Below, one piece after another: positions 15,896 through 25,537 of a DNA stretch of 37,889 nt; position 1 is the first letter of the stretch, and each line of letters starts with the position of its first letter. Origin of the DNA: CAYYNP01 sp964472545 (lineage in GTDB: Bacteria; Planctomycetota; Planctomycetia; Pirellulales; Thermoguttaceae); the NCBI GenBank assembly GCA_964472545.1, contig CAYYNP010000060.1, positions 1-37,889 on the forward strand. The letters are read 5' to 3'. The notes under the pieces were generated by a model that was not told the origin of the DNA, made no database searches, and saw only the letters and a list, made by a program, of their open reading frames with translations. The translations under genes were made by a program, and so were the position numbers.

Positions 15896-18800
15896 ATGAG
15901 ATTGTCTTCCCTACTTGCACGGAGCGACTGCCAGACTGTCAGGACGCGGCATGGTGATGCGCGCCGCCGAACCCGCCACCGTTGCACGTTCGAGCCGCTG
16001 GAAGATCGCCGGCTGATGACGGTTGTGGGAGGGGCCGCCGTGTGGCCGGTGGCCGACGACGGCGGGCCGTATACGGTCGAGCAAGGCGGCAGCGTGCTGC
16101 TTACCGCGGCCGGATCGAGCGACGCGGACGGGTCGATCGTCGGCTACGAGTGGGATCTCGACGGCGACGGAGTTTTTGGTGAATCGGGCATCGACGCGGC
16201 CCGGGGCGACGAGGCCGGCTTCAGCGTCGTCTTCTCGGCGGCCGGACTCAGCGCTCCGGCGACGCATGACGTCAGTCTGCGTGCCACCGACAACGACGGC
16301 AAACTGTCCGCAGTTGCGACGACGCAGGTGAACGTCGGCACCGACCCCGTGCCGCTAGAGATCGCTGCCTGGATGCCCACCTACTTCGACACGGGCAACG
16401 CCCGCACGTCGTTTGAAGAGAACGCGGAGTTGATTGCCGAAATCAGCCCCTTCGCCTATGAAGTGCAGGCCGACGGCACGTTGACTCCGCTGTCGGGCGT
16501 CCGAGACGCCACGCTGGTGCAGTTGGCGCACGACAACGGCGTCGAAGTCATGCCGACGATCACCAACCAATTCGTTGCGGTGCCGGTCAGCACGATTCTC
16601 AACGATCCCGTGCTGCGGGCAGAGCACGTCGGGAACATTGTCAACGAAGTGATAACCTACGGCTACGACGGGATCGATATCAACTACGAAAACTTGGATG
16701 CGGCCGATCGGGATCTCTATACAACGTTCATTGAGGAACTGGCAACGGAACTACACGGCCACGGGCGCCTGTTGAGCACTGCGGTCCACCCGAAGACCTC
16801 AGAGCCCGGCGGTTGGAACGGCCCGCAAGCCCAGGACTGGGCCGCGTTGGGGGCGGCGGTCGATTACTTCCGCGTCATGAGCTACGACTTCTCCTGGTCC
16901 ACCAGTGCGCCCGGCCCCATCTCGCCGGTGTGGTGGGTCGAAGACGTGATCGACTTCGCCAAGACCCGGGTGGCGCCGGCCAAGATCATGATGGGGATCC
17001 CCCTGCATTACGGCCAGGACTGGCCGCTGGGAGCTGCCGCTGATGCCCGCGGCTGGAACGCCTTTCAGGACCTGATCACCACGCACGACGCCACGGTCCA
17101 CTGGCAGGAAACGAACACCGGCGGTCAACCGGTTCGCGAACACTGGTTCACCTACACGGATCCCGATACGGGCGACAGCCGAGAAGTTTGGTTCGCCGAT
17201 CACGACAGCGTGGCTGCACGCCGCGCACTGGCCGAAGATCTGGACGTGCGAGGCGTCGCGCTATGGCGCATCGGCAGCGAAGATCCTCAGAACTGGGCCG
17301 TGCTGGGAAGCCCGGATATCGTTCACACGTCCTTGGGCACTCGGACGCTGGTCGGCACCGATGTGCTGGTCGAGCCGATCGACACGACAACCGGGGCAAC
17401 TCCGATCGACGTGCTGTATCACACGGTCACTCAGCCCGGCTATACCAGCCTGACCGTCGGCAGCGAAGGCCCGGCGCCTCCGGAAGGCTATGAGTCGCCC
17501 GGCGCTCCGGTTTACTACGACCTGTCGACCAGCGCGACGTTCTCCGGCCGAGTGGAATTGTCTTTCGACTACGACGAATTCGCATTCCTCGGTCCCGAGG
17601 CCCAGGCGCAATTGTTCCACTTCGACGCGGCGGCCGGCCAATGGGTGAACGCGACCACCTCGGTGGCCCCCTTGGAAGACGTCGTCAACGGCCAAGTGAC
17701 GTCGTTCTCTACGTTCGCCGTTTTCGAGCCTAGTCACGTCTTGCTGGAGCAGGGCAAGCTGACCGCCGGCGATCCCGGGGCCGAGGATGCGTTCGGTTAC
17801 CGTGCCGCCGTCTCCGGAAACACGATTGTGGTTGCGGCAGATGGAAACGACCTTGACGGGAAGAACTCCGGCGCGGCTTACGTCTTCCAGAATCGCGGTA
17901 CCGATTGGGAGCGCGTACGGAAACTCCCCGCCACCGTCGCCCCGGGCGACCTCTTCGGCTCGGCGATCGCCGTCGACGGCGACAACGCGGTGGTCGGTGC
18001 GTACGGGGCCGAGTCCGGCCTCGGCATCTCGCTTGGCCAGCCGGGGCTCGGCGGCAGCGACACTGCCGTGTTGTTCGATAGCTCGGGCCATGGCCGCGTT
18101 GTGGTCCCCAGCGAGGCGCCGCTGAATCCCACCACGATCACCATGGAGGCGGTGGTCGATTGGGCCGGACCTAACGGATCGCGACAAGTTATCGTGTGCA
18201 AGTCGACCGATAACAACCAATGGGTATCCCTGTACCACCTGACGATCGGCGACTTGGGAAGAGTACACGTTGAAGTCCGCACGGCCGCAGGCACCTTCGA
18301 TGCCGTCAGCGACGTATCGGTTCCGGGACCCGGACTCGACGAAGAGTTGGGCCCCAAGACGTACGTAGCGGCAACCTATGACGGGACGGAGATCAAGATC
18401 TACGTCAACGACGTCGTCGAGTCGTTCCCCGCCGGCGGCGGAGATCTGCTTACCCATACCGAGACAAGTCTCGGTATCGGCAATATGTATACTCGCGAAC
18501 GGCCCTTCAACGGCGTGATTGACGAGGTGGCCCTGTACGCCGGCGTGCTCAACACCGTCCGCCTCCAGGCCCATCGTGACGCGGCGCTGTTGGCCCCGGC
18601 GAGCTTCGAAGGGCAAGTCCTCGGCGATGAACCCGTCGCGTTCTGGCGCTTCAGCGAAGTGCCGGAAAGCTCGACTGCCGTGGACGCCTCGGGCAACGGG
18701 AACGACGGAACCTATCAGCGCGGCGCGTATACCGGCGCGGCCTATCTCTTCTCGCGAAACGAGGGAGGCGAGGACAACTGGGGCCAGGTAGCCGAGCTGG

Positions 18801-21800
18801 TCGCTGACGACGTCATGTCATGGGACATGTTCGCACGAACGTCGGTGGCCATCCAGGGAGACATCGCGGTGGTCGGAGCACCCGGGGACCATGACGGGAT
18901 AGGCTCGGCGTACGTCTTTTCGCGTAACCAGGGAGGCGCGGACCAGTGGGGCCAAGTAGACAAACTGATTGCCCCCGACACGGCCGCACGCGAGGGACTG
19001 GTGGGGGTGGACTGGTTCGGAGGAAGTGTGGCCATCTCCGGCGACACGATCGTTGTGGGGGCTCCGTGGCGCGACGATTCGGGCGGCACCAATTCCGGCG
19101 CCGTCTATGTCTTCCGACGCGACGGGGACACTTGGGGTTCGCCGGAGAAGCTGACTGCCGGGGACGACGCCGGCCACGACGACTATTTCGGCCTTGACGT
19201 CGACGTCTCCGGCGACACGATCGTAGTGGGGGCGTATGCCGACGATGATACGGGCACTGATTCGGGGGCGGCCTATGTTTTCCGCTACAACGGCACCACT
19301 TGGACCCGGGAGGGCAAACTCACCGGCTGGGACGCAGACGCGGCGGACTGGTTCGGAGCAGATGTGGCCATTGCCGGGGACGTGATCGTCGTGGGGGCAG
19401 GCGGGCACGACGGCGTGAGTGTCGCCGATTCAGGCGCCGCCTTTGTCTTCCGCCGCATCGGCGGCAGTTGGAAGCCCCAGCAGAAACTGGCCGCCAGTGA
19501 CGCCGCCGCCTGGGACTATTTTGGAATTCCCGTCTCCATTTCCGGCAGCACCGTGGCCGTCGGGGCAGGATGGGACGACGACGTCGTCGCCAATTCCGGC
19601 TCGGCCTACGTGTTCGACTTGCCCGAGCCCCATGCACTCTACGTCTGGCGCGACCCCGCCCCCGACAAGGATGGAACGCCCGTCGACTTGGCCGAGGCCC
19701 AACGCCTGGCCGAATTCGCCGTCTCCGAGGGCATTCGCACCATCTACTACGACAACTGGGGTAACGGCCCGAAAGACCCTGACGACGCCGATTACATTGA
19801 AGGTGCCGAGGCCCAGGACGCTGCCACGCTGGCTCCGATCATCGACCTGCTGCACTCGTACGGCTTGCGCGTCGAGGCGCTTTATTCCGACGCCAATCGT
19901 ATCTTCTTCGATCCCGACGACCCCGAGTCGCCCGACTACGATCCCGCGGTGCATGACCGATACGCGGTCAACTACAACAATTTGGTCGAACCGGAAGCCC
20001 GCTTCGACGCAATTCGACTGGACGTAGAAGCATCGTCGTTTCCCGGCGAGAGGTGGCCGGGCGAAGCGCACAAGCCGACGAAGCCCGTTGATCTTGACGT
20101 CTATGCATACGCAGTGGAGCAGGCCCGCGGACTGCCAGTCTACGTTAGCATCGGCTACGATTGGGACACGATCATCGACTATGGCGGCGAGCAGGCAGCC
20201 TATCGACACATCGTGGACATCGTCGCCGGCGTCGACGTGCAGACGGCACAGGATGGACTCCCTCACGGCGAGACCTTTGACGACTTGAATGGAAACGGAC
20301 TGTTCGATCCCGACGAACCCTTCAAGGACCTAGACGATGACGACGAATTCGACCCGGACGGGTTCCCGGGTGACGCTGGAGTGATCGAGCGACTCACCCA
20401 GGAAGAGGTCGCCTACGCGAATTCCCGTGGCAAACCGGTACACGTCACCGTGGAAACCTACGACGTCGTCGGCAATTTCCCCCTTCCGGAGTTCCAGGTC
20501 TTCAGTACGTTCTTCGACAACGGCGAGGCCGCTATGAAAGAGAAGCTGGCCACGCTCGACTACACGCCCCTCGGTGTCGCCGACCCGACCGGCTTCGCCT
20601 ACCATTTCTACGGGCAATCCTTCGGTTCCAGAAGTACCCCGGGCTGGAAAACGGATATCGACGGCGACGGCGTCTTCGACGAAGTGGACCCGCAGCCGAC
20701 CGCCTTCTCCGACGAGTTCAGCGACGCGACGACCTCGGGCTTCATCAGCATCCGAGGCGATCGCACTTGGGCCATCCAGGACGAGCCGGACGACCCGGAT
20801 ACGGCCGTCAACGAAGGCGTCCGGATCACGGTCGGTCCGGGAAGCGAACCCGCTTGGATCGAGAGCCCCGAGGCCTCTCCTCCCACGTCGCTGGAGATTG
20901 CCGCGGAAGGGGCCGATTTCGTCTACTCGTTCGGTTCGAGCGTCGTGTGGGTCTCTCAGGGCTCGGTCGAGGCCCGTGCCGTGGCGGACGGACGAGAGGT
21001 CAAGGTGCTCTTGGGCTCCGGCACCGGCGCGACCTTCAGCCTGACCGCAACCGAAAAGCTCCAAGTGACCAACAACGGCACGGAGGCAATCTTCGGAACC
21101 GTAGCGGGTGAGGAGTTTTCCATTGCCGGCGGGGAAGTGTTGATCGTCAACCGGTCGCCCCGCGTAGAAGAACTGGCGGGGCCCGTGGCGGGCGTGCGAG
21201 GACAGACGCTTTCGTTTGACGGCACCTTCACCGACCCGGATCCGCACGATACGCACACGATCGCGTGGGACGTGACCGACGGCGGCGGCCGGATCGTTGC
21301 CGCCGGATCGGGCACGCCGTTCGATTTCACGCCGGCCGCAGCGGACACCTACACGCTCAACTTCACGGTCACCGACGACGCCGGTGCGGCCGACACCGCC
21401 AGCATCGACGTGACCGCATCCGTCGTGCTCTTGGCGCCCGACCCGTTCGACCCAACGCAGAACGTCCTTCTCGTCGGCGGCAGCACGGGCCGAGACAAGA
21501 TCCACTTGAAGCGGGGTCACGAGCCCGATACGATCAAGGTCGGCATCCGCGAGAAAACGAACAAGGTCAAGTTCAAGGACGAGTACGGCCCGGGGATCGA
21601 CCGAATCGTGGTCTTTGCCCAAGACGGCGACGACCACGTACACGTACACCGGAACTTGGGTACGATCTCCACGGTGCTGATCGGCGGTGCCGGCGACGAT
21701 AAACTACACGGAGGCCGGGGGCTCGACCTGCTCATCGGCGGCCTGGGGGCCGACGTCGTCAAGGGCGGCAGCCGCGCCGGCGGCGACGCGAATGAGGATC

Positions 21801-22123
21801 GTCCGGGCGATATTCTCATCGCCGGCCGGACCATCTACGACACGGACCCGGCCGCACTTCTCGCGGTCCACGACGCGTGGATCTCGGCTTGGCAAGCCGG
21901 CACGCCGTACGGTCGGGTTGTCGACTCCCTGGTAGACAACTGGCTCCAACCGGGAGAAAACGTGTTCGACGACGGCGTCCGCGACAAGCTGAAAGGAAGC
22001 AACAAGTCGCGCGATCTGTTCTTCGCCGGTCTGGACGGACCGGACCGCGACGACGTCAAAGGGCACAAGACGGACGTGGTTATTGAACTCGGCGAGTCGT
22101 TGACCGCCCTACAACTGGAATAG
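15896..22123 (+). CDS. GH18 glycosidase-like giant surface protein with LamG, FG-GAP, PKD and RTX modules
   Basis: 2075 aa. FEPLEDRRLM near the N-terminus is the LEPR-XLL-type export signature. A PKD-like unit follows (about 40-150), then a glycosyl hydrolase 18 domain (about 155-478) with YDGIDINYEN, placing the catalytic acid at Glu265; YaaH-like GH18 enzymes cut N-acetylglucosamine polymers such as chitin or peptidoglycan. After a linker domain (480-615) come FG-GAP repeats (about 621-1244; for example GDTIVVGAYADDD and SGAAYVFR), interrupted by a LamG lectin-like insert (about 706-942). Residues about 1245-1600 form a second TIM-barrel-like region (IRTIYYDNW, FDAIRLDVE, VYVSIGYDW) of unknown class. 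A second PKD-like unit (about 1755-1842) and an RTX-like calcium repeat (LIGGAGDDKLHGG, about 1909-1960) end the protein. Secreted, probably surface-associated. Confidence 0.88.
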   Translation: MRLSSLLARSDCQTVRTRHGDARRRTRHRCTFEPLEDRRLMTVVGGAAVWPVADDGGPYTVEQGGSVLLTAAGSSDADGSIVGYEWDLDGDGVFGESGIDAARGDEAGFSVVFSAAGLSAPATHDVSLRATDNDGKLSAVATTQVNVGTDPVPLEIAAWMPTYFDTGNARTSFEENAELIAEISPFAYEVQADGTLTPLSGVRDATLVQLAHDNGVEVMPTITNQFVAVPVSTILNDPVLRAEHVGNIVNEVITYGYDGIDINYENLDAADRDLYTTFIEELATELHGHGRLLSTAVHPKTSEPGGWNGPQAQDWAALGAAVDYFRVMSYDFSWSTSAPGPISPVWWVEDVIDFAKTRVAPAKIMMGIPLHYGQDWPLGAAADARGWNAFQDLITTHDATVHWQETNTGGQPVREHWFTYTDPDTGDSREVWFADHDSVAARRALAEDLDVRGVALWRIGSEDPQNWAVLGSPDIVHTSLGTRTLVGTDVLVEPIDTTTGATPIDVLYHTVTQPGYTSLTVGSEGPAPPEGYESPGAPVYYDLSTSATFSGRVELSFDYDEFAFLGPEAQAQLFHFDAAAGQWVNATTSVAPLEDVVNGQVTSFSTFAVFEPSHVLLEQGKLTAGDPGAEDAFGYRAAVSGNTIVVAADGNDLDGKNSGAAYVFQNRGTDWERVRKLPATVAPGDLFGSAIAVDGDNAVVGAYGAESGLGISLGQPGLGGSDTAVLFDSSGHGRVVVPSEAPLNPTTITMEAVVDWAGPNGSRQVIVCKSTDNNQWVSLYHLTIGDLGRVHVEVRTAAGTFDAVSDVSVPGPGLDEELGPKTYVAATYDGTEIKIYVNDVVESFPAGGGDLLTHTETSLGIGNMYTRERPFNGVIDEVALYAGVLNTVRLQAHRDAALLAPASFEGQVLGDEPVAFWRFSEVPESSTAVDASGNGNDGTYQRGAYTGAAYLFSRNEGGEDNWGQVAELVADDVMSWDMFARTSVAIQGDIAVVGAPGDHDGIGSAYVFSRNQGGADQWGQVDKLIAPDTAAREGLVGVDWFGGSVAISGDTIVVGAPWRDDSGGTNSGAVYVFRRDGDTWGSPEKLTAGDDAGHDDYFGLDVDVSGDTIVVGAYADDDTGTDSGAAYVFRYNGTTWTREGKLTGWDADAADWFGADVAIAGDVIVVGAGGHDGVSVADSGAAFVFRRIGGSWKPQQKLAASDAAAWDYFGIPVSISGSTVAVGAGWDDDVVANSGSAYVFDLPEPHALYVWRDPAPDKDGTPVDLAEAQRLAEFAVSEGIRTIYYDNWGNGPKDPDDADYIEGAEAQDAATLAPIIDLLHSYGLRVEALYSDANRIFFDPDDPESPDYDPAVHDRYAVNYNNLVEPEARFDAIRLDVEASSFPGERWPGEAHKPTKPVDLDVYAYAVEQARGLPVYVSIGYDWDTIIDYGGEQAAYRHIVDIVAGVDVQTAQDGLPHGETFDDLNGNGLFDPDEPFKDLDDDDEFDPDGFPGDAGVIERLTQEEVAYANSRGKPVHVTVETYDVVGNFPLPEFQVFSTFFDNGEAAMKEKLATLDYTPLGVADPTGFAYHFYGQSFGSRSTPGWKTDIDGDGVFDEVDPQPTAFSDEFSDATTSGFISIRGDRTWAIQDEPDDPDTAVNEGVRITVGPGSEPAWIESPEASPPTSLEIAAEGADFVYSFGSSVVWVSQGSVEARAVADGREVKVLLGSGTGATFSLTATEKLQVTNNGTEAIFGTVAGEEFSIAGGEVLIVNRSPRVEELAGPVAGVRGQTLSFDGTFTDPDPHDTHTIAWDVTDGGGRIVAAGSGTPFDFTPAAADTYTLNFTVTDDAGAADTASIDVTASVVLLAPDPFDPTQNVLLVGGSTGRDKIHLKRGHEPDTIKVGIREKTNKVKFKDEYGPGIDRIVVFAQDGDDHVHVHRNLGTISTVLIGGAGDDKLHGGRGLDLLIGGLGADVVKGGSRAGGDANEDRPGDILIAGRTIYDTDPAALLAVHDAWISAWQAGTPYGRVVDSLVDNWLQPGENVFDDGVRDKLKGSNKSRDLFFAGLDGPDRDDVKGHKTDVVIELGESLTALQLE

Positions 22124-22181
22124 CGCGACGTCAATTCGCAGGCCCCTTTTTCGGGCCGATGGGCCAATTCTCAATCGACGG

Positions 22182-25100
22182 TCAATCCTCTCCCCGTATC
22201 GGCTTTCCCAGACAAACGACCTTGCCGTCGACGGTCGCCAAGTAGAGGTTTCCGCCGGCGGCGATCATGCCGTCGAAGACCGGCGGAGAGGCGAGCGGGT
22301 ATTCGGTGACTTTCTTGCCGTCGGTGGTTGAGACCGCCCAAAGGACCGCGCGGCTGCGGCCTTCCAGACTCGCGTAGGGGTCGTCCGGCGGGACGACGTC
22401 CACCGCTCCGGCGAGAAACAGCGTTTCGTTGGCCAGCACCATTCCCATCGCGCGGACGGGAACCTTCGTCGCCCATTTCCCCTGCGGTGCCTTCTTTCCG
22501 GCGGCCGACCCCGTGCCGACCGCGTCGGCGCGCAGCACGTAGCCGGTGCCGGGCGTAAACGAGGGGCTCATGAAATGCCGCGAGGGGAATCCCTGCAGGG
22601 CGTAAACCGCTCGGTCATCGAAGACGAGCAACTGCCCCGACGCGGGCGGAATCCCCTGGAAATGCCGCCCCAGCCAGGTGCGGCCATAGGTCCAGAAGAC
22701 CCGGTCGAACCAGGTGTCGTCGAGGAACCCGTTGCGGGCCATCAGGTGCAGCTTGCCGTGCCGCGTGCCGGGTTCCGTCGTGGCAGGCGTGGGCAACTTG
22801 TTCAGTTTGCGGTCGAACTGGTTGAACATCAAAAAGATCGACTCGCCGTCGCTGGTGAGAATATCCGACGTTGCCCCGTCCATGTGGTAGGGCTGGCCCA
22901 CGTCTTTGGCCAGGTCGGGTTGCGGACCTTCCAGACGTTTGCGGCGAAGGACCTTGCCCGTGGTTGCGTCCAGCGCGTAGAGGATCATCCCGCCGTCGAG
23001 GAAGCTCGACCGCCCGGCGGCGAAATAGGCGACCCCCTCGACCATCAACACGCTCCCCGGCACCGGCCACACCGACTCGACCTGCTCGCCGGCCACGATC
23101 CGACGATCGCCGGGCGCGGCGCGGAACCGCCATGCCAGGGCACCGTCCGACGCGCGCAGACAATAGACCCATCCGTCGCGACACCCGAACAAGACCGTCT
23201 CGGCGTAAATCGTCGGGGGTGAATCGATACGCGCGTCGGCCGTGAAACTCCACAGCCGCTCGCCCGTCTCCGCGCCCAGCGCGTAGACCCGATGCGCGTC
23301 GATCGACGCCACAAATACGCGTCCGCCGGCCGACACGGGGCTACTGAGCCGGGCGCCCAGTTCGGCCGTCCACCGCCGGTTCAAGTCCGTCGGCACCGAC
23401 GTAGTCGTCGAACCGCTCCGCGCAGGGTCGTGCCGGTAGGTCGGCCAGTCGGCCGAGGGAGGTTGCCGGGGCGCAGACGGGTCTGCGGCGTATGCCGGGC
23501 CGCGCTGAAGCGGTTCTTCCAGGCTGGCGGGTATCGACGCGTTGTCCTCATCTGCCGTGGCCGCCGCCAGCGCGTAGAACCCTTCCAGTTTCACGCCCAG
23601 GTAGCAGATGCACGGATCGGGCGGCGCGTAGATCAGGCCCCCGGCGGGCATCACGCCGTAGCTGCATTCGCCGCGGAACCAGTCGCAGCGGACGTGCCGC
23701 CGGCCGTCGACGATATCGACGAACTCCACGCCCCGCTTCGACCACAGCAGGAACCGCTCGGTCGCCTTGCTTCGATAGCATCGCACGTGATGCCCGATGC
23801 TCACCAGTGTGCCGATCTCGTGCCGCTTGACGACCTCCCCGGTGTCGGGATCCAGCCCGAGCACGGCGGTGCCGGTAAACGCCGGGACCACGTCGGGCGA
23901 CTCCTCGCGGGGCAGTTGCCCCAGCTTCATCTCCACGGTCGGCCCGCCCCAGAGTAGGCCGCCGGCCAGAACTAGATCGGGCGGTTGCCGCGGCGCCGAA
24001 CGCAACACGCGCGGGCCCTTCCAGAGCTGCCGACCCTCGTCGGCCGACCAGGCGTGCAGGCCGCGGTCGCCCACGTAAAACACCTTGCCGTCGGCCATCA
24101 ACAGTGTGCCGGACGTGCCCGTCAGATCGGGCCACGTCTTGCACGGCGCACGCCACAGTTCCTCCCCCGTCTTTGCGTCGAGGCAAACGACTTCCTCGAA
24201 GTTGTGGTAGCAGACGCGCCCGTCGCCGGCGGCCAACGTCAGCGTGACGATCCGTGTTTCCGGGTGTTGCCAGAGGACCTTGCCCGTCTCCGGATCGAGG
24301 GCCACGATCGTTTCGTCGCCGGGCGCGGCCGGGGGGAGTCGCGTCAGCTTGTCGTCGCCGTTGTTACCCTTGCGGCGGACGTGTACGTTCCAGGGGGTCG
24401 CCCCTTGCGGGTAGTCGGGAACCGTCTTGCGGCGCCGCAGCAGGAGGATGCCGTCGGCGAGGATCATCTCGTCGGTGTTTTCCGTGTCGGCATACTCCCG
24501 CACGCGACGGCCGGTTCGGGTGTCGAACGCGGCCACGCGGCCGCGGTAGCCGAGCGTCAGAAAGGCCCGATCGCCGACGGCCACCAACCGCCGCGGAAGC
24601 GACATCGGGCTGCTCCAATGGGCGTGGTTCTTCCAATGCTCGCCGCCGAAGCCCGGCACCGCCGTCCGCCAAAGCCGTACGCCGCTGAAGGCGTCGCGGG
24701 CCAGCAGTGCCCAGCGCTCCGGCAATCGCAGATCGCGGATGCCGCGGGCTCCCTCGTCCATCAGGTAGAGGATGCGTCCGCCGGTCGAGACCATCGCCGG
24801 GATACTCGGCGTGTGTTCGTGGCTGCGCGGCCATCGCGGCGAGGCAACCCATTGGACGCGCCCCGGCGGCCCGGCCTGTTTGTCCCGCGCCACCGCATTG
24901 CCGCTCGCGTCGTGCAGGTAATGCGTCCACTCGTCGATCTCCGGCGGAATCGGCTTGCGGATGAGTTTCCAGCCGTGGCCCTGCTTCAGGTAAGCGACAC
25001 CGCCGGGAGCGAGCACGCGCAGGACCTCTTCGAGAGAGACGGCACCCAAGTCCTCGGCCACCACCAGGTTTACAAGGCCGTCGACGTACGGAAGCCGCCG

Positions 25101-25436
25101 GCCGTGGGCCAAGCCGATCGAGACCTTGCCATAGACTCCCCGCGACTCGGCGTGTCGGCGGGCCTGCTCGACGTTGGCCGCGTCGGCGTCGAATCCCTGT
25201 ACGACGACGCCATCGCCGGCGCCGAGTTCCGCCGTCAGACGCCCGTCGCCGCAGCCGAGATGAACGATCAACCCGCCACGGACGTTCGTGGCGTCGAGTA
25301 TCGTCTGCGCCGGCAGAGGACTCTTGGAAACGTCGGCCGCTTCCAGGTCGCTCGACCCTATGGAAACCAACATACACGAGAGGATCGACACGACGAAGTT
25401 CGTGTATCGACCCCTTTCAACCGTGGGGTGTGTCAT
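22182..25436 (-). CDS. Exported methyltransferase-fold / PQQ-type beta-propeller fusion
   Basis: 1084 aa. The start at 25436 has AAGGA about 5-6 nt upstream and begins a signal peptide (NFVVSILSCMLVSIGSS, cleavage probably near EAAD); the longer reading to 25565 has no support. Residues about 45-165 form a class I SAM-methyltransferase fold: GGLIVHLGCGDGRLTAEL is motif I and VLRVLAPGGVAYLKQG the late strand. The remainder is a pyrrolo-quinoline-quinone-like propeller with blades of the type GDRGLHAWSADEGRQLWKG and AGGNLYLATVDGKVVCLG, long enough for two propellers (about 210-640 and 690-1084). The combination recurs in planctomycetes as far as I recall. How a methyltransferase would obtain S-adenosylmethionine after export is unclear. 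The gene converges with the GH18 gene across a 58-bp gap and follows the PEP-CTERM gene at 101 bp. Confidence 0.85.
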   Translation of the reverse strand: MTHPTVERGRYTNFVVSILSCMLVSIGSSDLEAADVSKSPLPAQTILDATNVRGGLIVHLGCGDGRLTAELGAGDGVVVQGFDADAANVEQARRHAESRGVYGKVSIGLAHGRRLPYVDGLVNLVVAEDLGAVSLEEVLRVLAPGGVAYLKQGHGWKLIRKPIPPEIDEWTHYLHDASGNAVARDKQAGPPGRVQWVASPRWPRSHEHTPSIPAMVSTGGRILYLMDEGARGIRDLRLPERWALLARDAFSGVRLWRTAVPGFGGEHWKNHAHWSSPMSLPRRLVAVGDRAFLTLGYRGRVAAFDTRTGRRVREYADTENTDEMILADGILLLRRRKTVPDYPQGATPWNVHVRRKGNNGDDKLTRLPPAAPGDETIVALDPETGKVLWQHPETRIVTLTLAAGDGRVCYHNFEEVVCLDAKTGEELWRAPCKTWPDLTGTSGTLLMADGKVFYVGDRGLHAWSADEGRQLWKGPRVLRSAPRQPPDLVLAGGLLWGGPTVEMKLGQLPREESPDVVPAFTGTAVLGLDPDTGEVVKRHEIGTLVSIGHHVRCYRSKATERFLLWSKRGVEFVDIVDGRRHVRCDWFRGECSYGVMPAGGLIYAPPDPCICYLGVKLEGFYALAAATADEDNASIPASLEEPLQRGPAYAADPSAPRQPPSADWPTYRHDPARSGSTTTSVPTDLNRRWTAELGARLSSPVSAGGRVFVASIDAHRVYALGAETGERLWSFTADARIDSPPTIYAETVLFGCRDGWVYCLRASDGALAWRFRAAPGDRRIVAGEQVESVWPVPGSVLMVEGVAYFAAGRSSFLDGGMILYALDATTGKVLRRKRLEGPQPDLAKDVGQPYHMDGATSDILTSDGESIFLMFNQFDRKLNKLPTPATTEPGTRHGKLHLMARNGFLDDTWFDRVFWTYGRTWLGRHFQGIPPASGQLLVFDDRAVYALQGFPSRHFMSPSFTPGTGYVLRADAVGTGSAAGKKAPQGKWATKVPVRAMGMVLANETLFLAGAVDVVPPDDPYASLEGRSRAVLWAVSTTDGKKVTEYPLASPPVFDGMIAAGGNLYLATVDGKVVCLGKPIRGED

Positions 25437-25537
25437 TTCATTCCTTCGTGAACAGTAGGACGTCCCCCGGCCACGTGAAACATCGCTTCGGGCGTTCTGG
25501 GGGCGGCCGCTGGCAATCCAGGCAAGCCGAAGGCCGC

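Noticed and set aside
22141..22157. Bidirectional terminator between the convergent GH18 and methyltransferase-PQQ genes
   Set aside because: GGCCC/GGGCC gives only a 5-bp stem, the T run is in the loop rather than after the stem, and nothing stronger was found in the 58-bp gap.
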